From positions 1 through 47,375 of the forward strand of contig CAMYMV010000027.1 of assembly GCA_947259585.1 (NCBI GenBank): DNA of 47,375 bases, given 5' to 3'. Source of the stretch: an uncultured Gemmatimonadales bacterium (GTDB taxonomy: Bacteria > Gemmatimonadota > Gemmatimonadetes > Palauibacterales > Palauibacteraceae). Under the pieces are notes generated by a model. The model was not told the origin of the DNA and searched no databases. It saw only the letters and a program-made list of their open reading frames with translations. The first letter of the stretch is position 1, and every line of letters starts with the position of its first letter. Position numbers and translations under genes: made by a program. Of the stretch, positions 15,339 through 23,174 are shown piece after piece.

Positions 15339-16295
15339 ATGGCCGACCTGGATCTCTTGCTGGAGAAGACCAGCCGCACCTTCGCGCTCTCCATACCGCT
15401 GCTCCCGGAGCCTACGCGCCGAGAGGTGATGATCGCGTACCTCCTCTTCCGGATCGCCGACACCTTCGAGGACTCTTCGTCCTGGCCGCGAGAGAGCCGA
15501 ATCGAGGCGCTCGAGCAGTTCTGCGGGCTCCTGCAGCGCGCCGATTCGCCGGCGGATGCGGAGCACGCGGACCACTGGGCCTCCGAGGCCAAGAGGCTCG
15601 CAGCCTATTGGGCCGCGGAGACACCCGTATCGGACGACGGCTATCGCGAGCTGCTGGAGGATACGCCCCACGTACTGGACGAATACGCCGGGCTGAACGC
15701 CGAGGCCCGAGCGCTGGTCTGCCGGCACACGGTGCGGACGGCGCTCGGCATGGCGGGTTTCGTCTCCGACACCGACGATGAAGGCCGGCTGCAGCTCCAG
15801 AGCCTCAAGGACCTGCGGGACTACTGCTACGTCGTGGCCGGGATCGTCGGGGAGATGCTGACCGAACTCTTTCTGCTCGGACGGTCATCCCTGGCCGAAA
15901 CAGCTCCCTTCCTTCGGGAGCGCTCGCGGGCGTTCGGCGAGGGCCTGCAGCTGGTCAACATCCTGAAGGATTCGGCCACCGATATCCGGGAGGGGAGAGC
16001 CTACATCCCGGCCGGCGTGGATCGATCGGAGGTCTTCTCGGTCGCTCGCCGTGATCTGGAAACGGCGTCCGAGTATACGCTGGCCCTGCAGGGCGCCGGT
16101 GCGGAGGAGGGGCTCGTCGCCTTCAACGCCCTTCCGGTGCGGTTGGCGTGGGCGACGCTGGATCGCGTCGAGCGAGAAGGACCCGGGGCCAAGATCTCCC
16201 GCGAGGAAGTGTGGGAGATCGTCGCGGACCTTCACCAGTCGCTCGAGTCGAATCGGCCGGCGGTGGTTCCTCCCGTGAGTCACGCCACGCGCTGA
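15339..16295 (+). CDS. sqs: squalene synthase (farnesyl-diphosphate farnesyltransferase, eukaryotic-like)
   Basis: The enzyme joins two farnesyl diphosphates and reduces the intermediate to squalene, the substrate of Shc. The first Asp-rich motif is D41-TFE-D45 (FRIADTFEDSSSW). The second is LQLVNILKDSATDIREGRAYIP (D211, D215). LKDLRDYCYVVAGIVGEMLTELF resembles the YCHYVAGLVG segment of eukaryotic-type squalene synthases. The bacterial three-enzyme route (hpnC, hpnD, hpnE) is absent from the window. Phytoene synthase is the alternative, but the SHC context and YVAG segment favour squalene. Length is 318 residues, without the C-terminal membrane anchor of eukaryotic enzymes. The gene lies 85 bases after hpnN with its own promoter-like sequence. 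Confidence 0.85.
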   Translation: MADLDLLLEKTSRTFALSIPLLPEPTRREVMIAYLLFRIADTFEDSSSWPRESRIEALEQFCGLLQRADSPADAEHADHWASEAKRLAAYWAAETPVSDDGYRELLEDTPHVLDEYAGLNAEARALVCRHTVRTALGMAGFVSDTDDEGRLQLQSLKDLRDYCYVVAGIVGEMLTELFLLGRSSLAETAPFLRERSRAFGEGLQLVNILKDSATDIREGRAYIPAGVDRSEVFSVARRDLETASEYTLALQGAGAEEGLVAFNALPVRLAWATLDRVEREGPGAKISREEVWEIVADLHQSLESNRPAVVPPVSHATR

Positions 16296-16355
16296 TTCGC
16301 CAGAAGACGGTCGGCTTCGCCAGAAGACGGTCAGCTTCGCTAGAAGACGGTCAGC
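16296..16355. repeat. 20-nt tandem repeat (3 copies) at convergent gene ends
   Basis: Three copies of TTCGCCAGAAGACGGTCAGC (consensus) lie at 16296-16315, 16316-16335 and 16336-16355, starting right after the squalene synthase stop. The third copy encodes the last residues (LTVF) and stop of the minus-strand gene that follows. In that copy a C-to-T change provides the TAG; the other two read TGG at the same place. Confidence 0.85.
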
Positions 16356-17155
16356 TCGCGGGTCCGTACCAGGACTTCGAACGTCCCGCTCTCGATCATC
16401 CGCTCGAGCTCCTGGATCCTGGGTCCGATCATCTGCTCGAGCGCATCGCGCTCGGGCTCCGGCGTGCTCGCGATCTCGTCCTGCATCCGGCGTAGCCTCG
16501 CGAGCGTCTCCTGGAGGTCGGCGTCCGTCATGCCGGGAGGCATCCCGGTGGCCGTCATCTGCATCTCGAAGGGATGCAGCCAGCCCTCGACCTCCCTCCA
16601 GTCACGAAGCGAGATCTCGAAGGTGAACGGGCTGGCAGCGTCGTTCGCCGCGAGCACGCCGTTCATCTCCACCTTCCGGAGCAGGTAGCTCTCCGAGTCG
16701 ATGAAGAAGGCTCCCGTCTCGGGCGCGAAGTCCTCGTTCTGGCCGGCGCCTACCTCTTCACTCAGGTCCAGCCCGCTGAAGTCGTCGAGGCGCAGCACAT
16801 AGGTCTCGTGACCGTCCACAGCCGTCGTTCCGTCCAACCGCGCACGCTCCGCGAGCGTCGGATACGCGCCGTAGAAGTTGCCCCACGCGGCGATCTCCCC
16901 GCCCCCTGCCGTCGTCGGCACGAACGTCGGTCGACCTTCCACCGTCTCTTTCGAGAACTCGAGCATCGTCTCGTAGCCCATCGACTCCTGTACGACGGCA
17001 TATCCGGAGATCGTCGCGGCACGCTCCTCGTATCTCTCGAGTGCATGCCCGATGACCTCCGCGGCGTCCTGGGCCCGAGCCGGAAGGGGGGAGGACAGCA
17101 CGAGCGTTCCCAGGCCCAGGATCCACCCGAGTCGCGCCCGATTCGATCGGTTCAT
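16340..17155 (-). CDS. secreted protein of unknown function, possibly LolA-like fold
   Basis: The product is 271 residues with a clear signal peptide (MNRSNRARLGWILGLGTLVLSSPLPARAQ, then DAAEVIG). The mature part has ISGYAVVQES, ETVEGRPTFVPT, DGHETYVLRLDDF, GAFFIDSESYLLRKVEMNG, DWREVEGWLHPFEMQM. Alternating strands of the type VDGHETYVL and DSESYLLRKVE are common in LolA/LolB-like or outer-membrane lipoprotein-sorting folds, but I do not see a decisive motif. A C-terminal helical stretch (DADLQETLARLRRMQDEIASTPEPERDALEQM...) could be a short coiled coil. It is likely periplasmic. The gene is convergent with the squalene synthase; its last codons lie in a 20-nt tandem repeat. Confidence 0.65.
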   Translation of the reverse strand: MNRSNRARLGWILGLGTLVLSSPLPARAQDAAEVIGHALERYEERAATISGYAVVQESMGYETMLEFSKETVEGRPTFVPTTAGGGEIAAWGNFYGAYPTLAERARLDGTTAVDGHETYVLRLDDFSGLDLSEEVGAGQNEDFAPETGAFFIDSESYLLRKVEMNGVLAANDAASPFTFEISLRDWREVEGWLHPFEMQMTATGMPPGMTDADLQETLARLRRMQDEIASTPEPERDALEQMIGPRIQELERMIESGTFEVLVRTRELTVF

Positions 17156-17301
17156 GGCATCACTCCTGCAGCTGAAAAGACAACGCAGAGAGCGCCGGAT
17201 CAGTGCGCGGCGCGACGGGTTCTACGGGAGACGTCAGGCCGGGTTCCGGTGGTCCCGAGATAACCGGCTCTTTAGCTTTACGGCTTCGTGTCCGGGAGGT
17301 G

Positions 17302-17317
17302 CCGGCCTGCAGGCCGG
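17302..17317. repeat. 16-bp perfect palindrome upstream of the fused E1 gene
   Basis: CCGGCCTGCAGGCCGG lies 34 bases before the ATG at 17351, in the 195-base divergent gap. It may be an operator or an mRNA hairpin; no T-tract follows. Confidence 0.3.
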
Positions 17318-17350
17318 ATCTCGGAAACAGCCACAGACGACGAGAAGTGA

Positions 17351-19483
17351 ATGATCACGCCGGTCGAACAGGTGGAGAAACGGATCGAGCCGGATGAGTG
17401 GTTCGGGCTGACGCCCGAGGACCTTCTCTCCATCTATCGCACGATGTACACATCTCGCTGCATCGACGATCGCGAGATGGCGATGAAGCGCCAGCAGAAG
17501 ATCTTCTTCCAGATCAGCGGCGCGGGTCACGAGGCGGTGCTGACCGCCGCCGGGAGGGCTTCCCGGCCCGGTTACGACTGGTTCTTCACCTACTACCGGG
17601 ACCGCGCTCTCTGCCTCGAACTCGGCGTCACGCCCTACGAGATGCTGCTGCAGGCCGTCGGCGCGGCGGATGATCCGGCCAGTGGAGGTCGCCAGATGCC
17701 CTCCCACTTTGGCCATATCAAGTACAACATCCCCTCCGCCTCGAGTCCTACGGGCACCCAGTTCCTTCAGGCCGTGGGCTGCGCCGAAGCGGGCGTGAAG
17801 GCGGCACGGCTCGGCCTCGAGGAGCTCGTGAGCTTCGAGAACGATGAGGTGGCGATCGTCTGCACGGGCGATGGCACCACGTCGGAGGGTGAGTTCTGGG
17901 AATCCCTGAACACCGCCTCGAACCTGAAGCTCCCCGTCGTCTACATCGTCGAGGACAACGGCTACGCGATCTCGGTTCCGGTGGAGGTGAACACCGCGGG
18001 CGCGAGCATCTCCCGGCTCGTCTCCGGCTTCCCGGACCTGTTGATCCGGGAGGTAGACGGCACCGACCCGATCGCCAGCTATGGCGTGATGACGGAAGCG
18101 GTGGCCTACTGTCGCGAGCGACGCGGCCCGGCGCTCGTGCATGCCCAGGTCGTCCGGCCCTACAGCCACTCGATGTCTGACGACGAGAGGATGTACAAGC
18201 CGGAGGAAGAACGGGAGGAGGAGAAGAGGCGTGACCCGATCAGCAACTTCGGGCTCCGCCTCGTCCGGGAAGGCATAGCCACCGAGGAGGAGCTCGCCGA
18301 GTTGCGCGAGACGGTGAAGGAGGAGGTGGCGGAGGCGGCCGACCTGGCTGTGGAACAGCCGCAACCGGGGCCCGAGACGGTGTACCGGCACGTCTACTCG
18401 TCCAGCGTCGACGCGACCTCCGACGATTTCGAGACGGAGCCCCACTTCGATGGGGATCCGAAGACGACCGTGGACCTGCTGAACGCCTGCATGCGCGATG
18501 AGTTGGGGCGCGATCCGCGCATCGTGGTCTTCGGCCAGGATGTCGCCGATGTCAGCAAGGAGAACTACCTGGAGGAGCTGAAGGGCAAGGGTGGGGTGTT
18601 CAAGGTGACGGCCAACCTCCAGCGGCTCTTCGGCGCCGAGCGTGTCTACAACTCGCCGCTCGCCGAGGCGAACATCGTGGGCCGGGCCGTCGGGATGGCA
18701 CTTCGCGGGATGAAGCCGGTCGTCGAGATCCAGTTCTTCGACTATATCTGGCCGGCCTACCACCAGCTTCGAAACGAGCTGGCGACCTACCGCTGGCGCT
18801 CGAACGGGGCGTTCAGCTGTCCGGTGGTCGTTCGAACGACGTACGGCGGCTATCTGGCCGGCGGCGCGATGTACCACTCCCAGACGGGCGCGTCGCTCTT
18901 CACGCACACGCCCGGCGTGCACGTCGTCTGCCCCTCCAACGCCCTCGATGCCAACGGACTGCTGAGAACGGCGATCCGCTGCGAAGATCCCGTCCTCTTC
19001 CTCGAGCACAAGCACCTCTACCGGCAGCCCTACGCCAAGTCCCCGTATCCGGGGCCGGACTTCATGATCCCGTTCGGCCGGGCCAACGTCGTCCGCCCGG
19101 GGAAAGATCTCACCCTCGTCACCTACGGGGCGCTCGTGGAGCGTTCGCGGAAGGCGGTGCGCCAGCTGGAGAAAGAGGGACGGCCGGTAGATGTGGAGAT
19201 CATCGATCTTCGCACCCTGAACCCGCTCGACATGGCCACGGTCTCCGAATCCGTGCAGCGGACGAACAAGGTGATCGTGGCCTACGAAGACGCGAAATCG
19301 TTCGGCTTCGGCGCCGAGATCTCGGCCCGGATCGCCGACGAGGTCTTCGAGTGGTTGGATGGGCCGGTGCGCCGGATCGCGTCGCTGGACACCTTCGTCG
19401 GCTATGCGCCCCGGCTGGAGGACGCCATCCTTCCCCAGGTGGAGGACATCGCCGAGGGGATCGCGGAGCTGGCGGCGTACTGA
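17351..19483 (+). CDS. 2-oxoacid dehydrogenase E1, fused alpha and beta subunits (branched-chain type)
   Basis: This thiamine-diphosphate enzyme decarboxylates a 2-oxoacid and passes the acyl group to a lipoylated E2. The N-terminal half (about 1-340) is an E1-alpha: [28 protein letters not shown], then the TPP motif beginning G173-D-G and ending at [10 protein letters not shown] Glu-rich linker leads to an E1-beta half (about 375-710): [49 protein letters not shown], and DLRTLNPLD near the end. Sequence style fits branched-chain 2-oxoacid or similar E1 enzymes rather than pyruvate dehydrogenase, which is encoded separately at 28818-32299. No E2 is adjacent, so it must use an E2 encoded elsewhere. 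Fusion of alpha and beta is less common than separate genes. Confidence 0.88.
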   Translation: MITPVEQVEKRIEPDEWFGLTPEDLLSIYRTMYTSRCIDDREMAMKRQQKIFFQISGAGHEAVLTAAGRASRPGYDWFFTYYRDRALCLELGVTPYEMLLQAVGAADDPASGGRQMPSHFGHIKYNIPSASSPTGTQFLQAVGCAEAGVKAARLGLEELVSFENDEVAIVCTGDGTTSEGEFWESLNTASNLKLPVVYIVEDNGYAISVPVEVNTAGASISRLVSGFPDLLIREVDGTDPIASYGVMTEAVAYCRERRGPALVHAQVVRPYSHSMSDDERMYKPEEEREEEKRRDPISNFGLRLVREGIATEEELAELRETVKEEVAEAADLAVEQPQPGPETVYRHVYSSSVDATSDDFETEPHFDGDPKTTVDLLNACMRDELGRDPRIVVFGQDVADVSKENYLEELKGKGGVFKVTANLQRLFGAERVYNSPLAEANIVGRAVGMALRGMKPVVEIQFFDYIWPAYHQLRNELATYRWRSNGAFSCPVVVRTTYGGYLAGGAMYHSQTGASLFTHTPGVHVVCPSNALDANGLLRTAIRCEDPVLFLEHKHLYRQPYAKSPYPGPDFMIPFGRANVVRPGKDLTLVTYGALVERSRKAVRQLEKEGRPVDVEIIDLRTLNPLDMATVSESVQRTNKVIVAYEDAKSFGFGAEISARIADEVFEWLDGPVRRIASLDTFVGYAPRLEDAILPQVEDIAEGIAELAAY

Positions 19484-19501
19484 GCGAGCGAGAGCCGTAG
19501 G

Positions 19502-19801
19502 TCAGCCGCCGGTTCCGGTCGGATCGATCCGGTCTCGGCGCTCCCGCCACCAGCGGAGGTCACCGACCAGCTCGGCGCGGCCCACCCCGGGCCCGCAACG
19601 CTCCAGATGCTCTCCGAACGCGTCGAAGTGCGGCAGGGCGTTTCGGCGATCGATCCACTCGGACTTGAGGCCGTGCTCCCTCCCCCAGCTGATCAGCTCG
19701 GCCAGCGATCGATCGCTGTAGACATGGCACATGCGATCGCCACGACGCACACCCAGGCGGGGCAGGTCTCGAGGGGCTGAGTGGTAGTGGTATTTGATCA
19801 C
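19502..19801 (-). CDS. DUF4031 domain protein
   Basis: This small soluble protein of 99 residues has the pattern MCHVYSDRSLAELISWGREHGLKSEWI...HFDAF typical of DUF4031 proteins (a short N-terminal strand, CH-x-SD, a helix with ELxxxGxxxGL, then W-x-D...HFD). The molecular function of the family is not known. The gene is convergent with the fused E1 gene (18 bases between stops) and divergent from the TldE-like gene. The start at ATG 19801 is chosen because the residues before the internal Met (residue 24) belong to the family's conserved N-terminal strand. No signal peptide or membrane segment is seen. Confidence 0.7.
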   Translation of the reverse strand: MIKYHYHSAPRDLPRLGVRRGDRMCHVYSDRSLAELISWGREHGLKSEWIDRRNALPHFDAFGEHLERCGPGVGRAELVGDLRWWRERRDRIDPTGTGG

Positions 19802-19953
19802 GGCCGGGCGAATCTCAGCCTCTCACCGTCGCGCCACAAGTCGCGGTCATTCCCGCCCGCCGTGCCATCGCAGGCCACCGGTGTTGCCGGGCGGTGAGCG
19901 GGGGAGAAGATTCTTCTGCTCCGCTGGCGGCGAACACTCCGAGAGGTCAGAGC

Positions 19954-21417
19954 ATGAAGACGATGAATCGCAGAGAGCTGATCGGGCGCGCGGTGCCCCG
20001 TGCCGGCGCCGTAGTCGACGCCGAAGCATCGAGCCGTCCGGCATCGGCCACCGGCCTGACGAAAGGGGAGGCAAAGGAGCTCGCCGACCGGATCCTGGCC
20101 CTGAGCGGCGCCGACGAGACGGAGGTTCGACTCCGGAGCGGCCGGCAGTCCAACACCCGGTACGCCGTCAACCGGGTCACGACGGCGGGAGGTGCGGACG
20201 ACGTGACCGCGCTCATCTCGGCCCGCTTCGGAAAGCGCGCCGGGAGCGTGACGACGAACAAGTTGGACGATGAGTCGCTCAGCGAGGCGGTCGAGAATGC
20301 GCAGGAGCTGGCCCGCTTGGCGCCGGAGAACGACGAGCGCCTGCCGCTGTTGGGCCCGCAGACCTACACCGAGACGCAGGGCTACTTCGAGTCGACCGCC
20401 GAGCTGAACGCCGAGAAGCGCGCGGAGGTCGCAGCTTCGGCGATCGGGGCGGCGAGCGAGACGGCTGGCCTTGCCGCCGCCGGGTTCCTCGAGCGCTCGG
20501 CCGGGTCCACGGCGCTCGCCAACTCGGCCGGCCTCTTCGCCTACCACGCGTCGACCGACTTCGACTATTCAGTGACGGTTCGAACGGCGGATGGCACCGG
20601 CTCCGGCTGGGCCGGCACCGGGGGACGCGATTGGGCCGACGTCGACTTCGAGGGCCTCCATCGGCGTGCGATCGAGAAGGCGGTTCGCTCGCGCGACCCT
20701 CGGCCGCTCGAGCCCGGCACGTACCCCGTCGTGCTGGAGCCGCGGGCCGTCTCCGACCTCATTGGGCTCCTCGCCTTCTCGCTGAACGCGCGCACGGCGG
20801 ATGAGGGACGGAGCGCCTTCTCGGCCACGGGCGGCGGCACGAAGATCGGCGAGCAGATCGTCGATCCCCGGGTCACGCTTCTGAGCGACCCCGCGGAGAT
20901 GGGCGCCGCGCCGTTCGTCGGCGGGGGCGGATTCGGCTTCGGTGGCGGCTTCGGCGGCGGCTTCACCTCGGACGATTCGGGCCTGCCGCTCGGCCGTCAG
21001 ATCTGGGTCGAGGATGGGGTCCTGAAGAACCTCTTCCAGTCCAGGTATTGGGCCCGGAAGCAGGGCATGAAGCCCGTCGGCTTTCCCAGCACACTCATCA
21101 TGCAGGGTGAATACCAGTCGCTCGAAGATCTGATCGCCTCCACTGAGCGAGCGGTCCTCGTCACGCGTCTCTGGTACATCCGCGCCATCGATCCGCGCAC
21201 GGTCTCGTACACGGGCCTGACGAGGGACGGCAACTTCATGGTCGAGGACGGCCGTATCTCCCATCCTGTCACCAACTTCCGCTGGAACGACTCGCCGCTT
21301 GCAGTGCTGAGCAAGTTGGAGGCGATGAGTCGACCCCAGCGTGTCTCGGCCACCCGGAAGGTGCCCGCGATCCGCTCCAGCGAGTTCACCTTCAGCAGCG
21401 TCTCGGAGGCGGTCTGA
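19954..21417 (+). CDS. TldE/PmbA-like metalloprotease-family protein
   Basis: This is a member of the TldD/PmbA (U62) family. In Escherichia coli, TldE is the non-catalytic partner of TldD in a heterodimeric protease that degrades or matures peptides. GTYPVVLEPRAVSDLIGLLAFSLNART, GEQIVDPRVTLLSDP, DDSGLPLGRQIWVEDGVLKNLFQSRYWARKQG and SYTGLTRDGNFMVEDGRISHPVTNFRWNDSPL follow the family order. No HExxxH zinc motif is seen, so this is the TldE-like partner. An unusual Gly/Phe-rich insert (GGGGFGFGGGFGGGF) lies mid-protein. The N-terminus MNRRELIGRAV has an RR motif but only weak hydrophobicity. ATG 19954 follows AGAGGTCAGAGC; earlier ATG 19894 adds a non-conserved stretch. The stop overlaps the next start (TGATG). 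Confidence 0.85.
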   Translation: MKTMNRRELIGRAVPRAGAVVDAEASSRPASATGLTKGEAKELADRILALSGADETEVRLRSGRQSNTRYAVNRVTTAGGADDVTALISARFGKRAGSVTTNKLDDESLSEAVENAQELARLAPENDERLPLLGPQTYTETQGYFESTAELNAEKRAEVAASAIGAASETAGLAAAGFLERSAGSTALANSAGLFAYHASTDFDYSVTVRTADGTGSGWAGTGGRDWADVDFEGLHRRAIEKAVRSRDPRPLEPGTYPVVLEPRAVSDLIGLLAFSLNARTADEGRSAFSATGGGTKIGEQIVDPRVTLLSDPAEMGAAPFVGGGGFGFGGGFGGGFTSDDSGLPLGRQIWVEDGVLKNLFQSRYWARKQGMKPVGFPSTLIMQGEYQSLEDLIASTERAVLVTRLWYIRAIDPRTVSYTGLTRDGNFMVEDGRISHPVTNFRWNDSPLAVLSKLEAMSRPQRVSATRKVPAIRSSEFTFSSVSEAV

Positions 21418-23045
21418 TGCAACGGCGTGATTTCGTAAAGAGCTCGGCGCTGGCGGCGGGGGCGATCGCGCTCGCCAAGCCTTCCGTGAGCGACGCCAGG
21501 CACGGCGTGCTCGCCGGCCAGTCGGCTCCCACACCGGAGTCTCCGGCCGTAGATCCGGCGACCCGAGATCTGCTGATGGAAGCGCTCGACGCCGCGACCT
21601 CGGCGGGCGCCCAGTATGCCGACGCGCGGGTCGGCCTCTACCAGAACCAGCGCGTCGGGACGCGAGAGGAAAAGGTCACGAACGTGAGCGAGACGAGCTC
21701 GCTCGGGATCGGTGTCCGGGCGCTCGTGAGCGGAAGCTGGGGCTTCGCCGCCGCCAACGACCTGACCCGCGAGACGGCCTCTCGGGCGGGGCGCGAGGCG
21801 GCCATGACCGGCGCCGCCAACGCTCGCGTCGAGCGCTCCAGCCTGACGCTGGCTCCCGTCGACTCGTACGGAGAGGTCTCCTGGGTTAGCGCCTACGAGG
21901 TGGATCCGTGGGACGTGCCGGTCGGCGACAAGGCGGAGTACCTGCTCGCGCTCAACCGCGCGGCGCTCGCCATGGAAGGCGTGAGCTTCGTCAACTCGAA
22001 CCTCCACTTCGTGAAGATCGAGGAGACGTCGGCGACGACCGACGGGACGATCGCGGCCCAGCGGATCATCCGCGCCAACCCGAGCATGTCGATCACCGCC
22101 GTCGCCCCGGATCGCAGCGACTTCCAGACTCGCGGTGCGGTGCTGGATCCCGCCGGACGCGGCTGGGAGTACGTACGCGACAACATGACCCTGGAGGCCG
22201 TGGAAGTATGGGCATCCGAGGCCGTCCAGAAGCTCTCGGCGGTGCCGGTGGAGCCGGGAACGTACGACCTCGTCCTCCACCCCTCGCACCTGTGGCTGAC
22301 GATCCACGAGTCGATCGGCCATCCGACGGAGCTGGATCGGGCGCTCGGCTACGAGGCTAACTACGCCGGCACGAGCTTCCTCGCACCGCCGGCCGAGGTG
22401 CTGGGGAAGCTCAGGTACGGCCCCGATTTCATGCAGATCGTCGGCGAGCGAACCTCGCCCAGCGGGCTGGCCAGCATCGGTTGGGACGAGGAGGGGGTCA
22501 AGGCCGACGAGTGGCCGATCATCAAGGACGGCATCTTCGTCGACTACCAGACGACCCGGGAGCAGGTGGACTGGATCGCGGATCTGACCGGGGTGACCCG
22601 CAGCCACGGCTGCTCACACTGTCAGACGTGGGCCCACATCCCCTTCCAGCGGATGCCGAACATGAACCTCCTTCCCGCCGAGGAGGAGATCTCGGAGGAG
22701 GATGTGATCGGAGCCACCGACGATGGGATCTACATCGAGAGCCGCGGCTCCTACTCGATCGATCAGCAGCGCTACAACTTCCAGTTCGGCGGCCAGGTCT
22801 TCTGGGAGATCAAGGGCGGGAAGAAGACGCGGATGCTGAAGGACGTGGCCTATCAGGCCCGGACCACCGATTTCTGGAACGCCATGGACATGATCGGCGG
22901 GCCGGAAACCTACTACGTGGGCGGGAGCTTCTACGACGGAAAAGGCCAGCCGGGCCAGGTGAACGCCGTCTCCCACGGCTGCCCGGTGTCGCGCTTCCAC
23001 CAGATCAACGTCCTCAACACCGGCGGGCAGGGGCGACGGGGGTAA
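21417..23045 (+). CDS. TldD-like zinc metalloprotease with Tat signal
   Basis: This is the catalytic member of the pair. The zinc motif is H297-ESIG-H302 (HExxxH) in LWLTIHESIGHPTELDRALGYEANYAGTSF. GLASIGWDEEGVKADEWPIIKDGIFVDYQTTREQ and the C-terminal VNAVSHGCPVSRFHQINVLNTGGQ, whose Cys is a likely third ligand, are typical of TldD. Unlike cytosolic E. coli TldD, this one begins MQRRDFVKSSALAAGAIALAKP, a good twin-arginine signal, so it should act in the periplasm. Length is 542 residues, longer than E. coli TldD (481) because of the signal and N-terminal region. It overlaps the TldE-like gene by one base, so the two are co-translated and probably form a heterodimer. Confidence 0.9.
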   Translation: MQRRDFVKSSALAAGAIALAKPSVSDARHGVLAGQSAPTPESPAVDPATRDLLMEALDAATSAGAQYADARVGLYQNQRVGTREEKVTNVSETSSLGIGVRALVSGSWGFAAANDLTRETASRAGREAAMTGAANARVERSSLTLAPVDSYGEVSWVSAYEVDPWDVPVGDKAEYLLALNRAALAMEGVSFVNSNLHFVKIEETSATTDGTIAAQRIIRANPSMSITAVAPDRSDFQTRGAVLDPAGRGWEYVRDNMTLEAVEVWASEAVQKLSAVPVEPGTYDLVLHPSHLWLTIHESIGHPTELDRALGYEANYAGTSFLAPPAEVLGKLRYGPDFMQIVGERTSPSGLASIGWDEEGVKADEWPIIKDGIFVDYQTTREQVDWIADLTGVTRSHGCSHCQTWAHIPFQRMPNMNLLPAEEEISEEDVIGATDDGIYIESRGSYSIDQQRYNFQFGGQVFWEIKGGKKTRMLKDVAYQARTTDFWNAMDMIGGPETYYVGGSFYDGKGQPGQVNAVSHGCPVSRFHQINVLNTGGQGRRG

Positions 23046-23064
23046 CGGGGCGCGTCGCGACCAT

Positions 23065-23172
23065 GATGAGCAGAGCCGCCGCTTCTCGGACTACCTTCGC
23101 GTCGGCCTGCCTCTCACGCTCGTCGTGTTCCTGGTATTGATCCTTCTCACACCGGTCCTCTGGCCGTTGTAG
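23065..23172 (+). pseudogene. C-terminal remnant resembling an SLC13-type anion transporter
   Basis: Frame 23065-23172 reads DEQSRRFSDYLRVGLPLTL then VVFLVLILLTPVLWPL and stop. This matches in style the last helix of DASS/SLC13 and related sodium-coupled anion transporters, which commonly end DFLRVGLPLTL...LWPL. There is no start codon of its own and no upstream transporter sequence; the frame runs back into the tldD-like gene. It is most simply a leftover 3' end of a deleted transporter gene. A tiny single-helix protein is less likely. Confidence 0.4.
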
Positions 23173-23174
23173 CC

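Noticed and set aside
17234..19015. 593-codon minus-strand frame opposite the fused E1 gene
   Set aside because: Antisense shadow with no domain; the E1 enzyme on plus is unambiguous.
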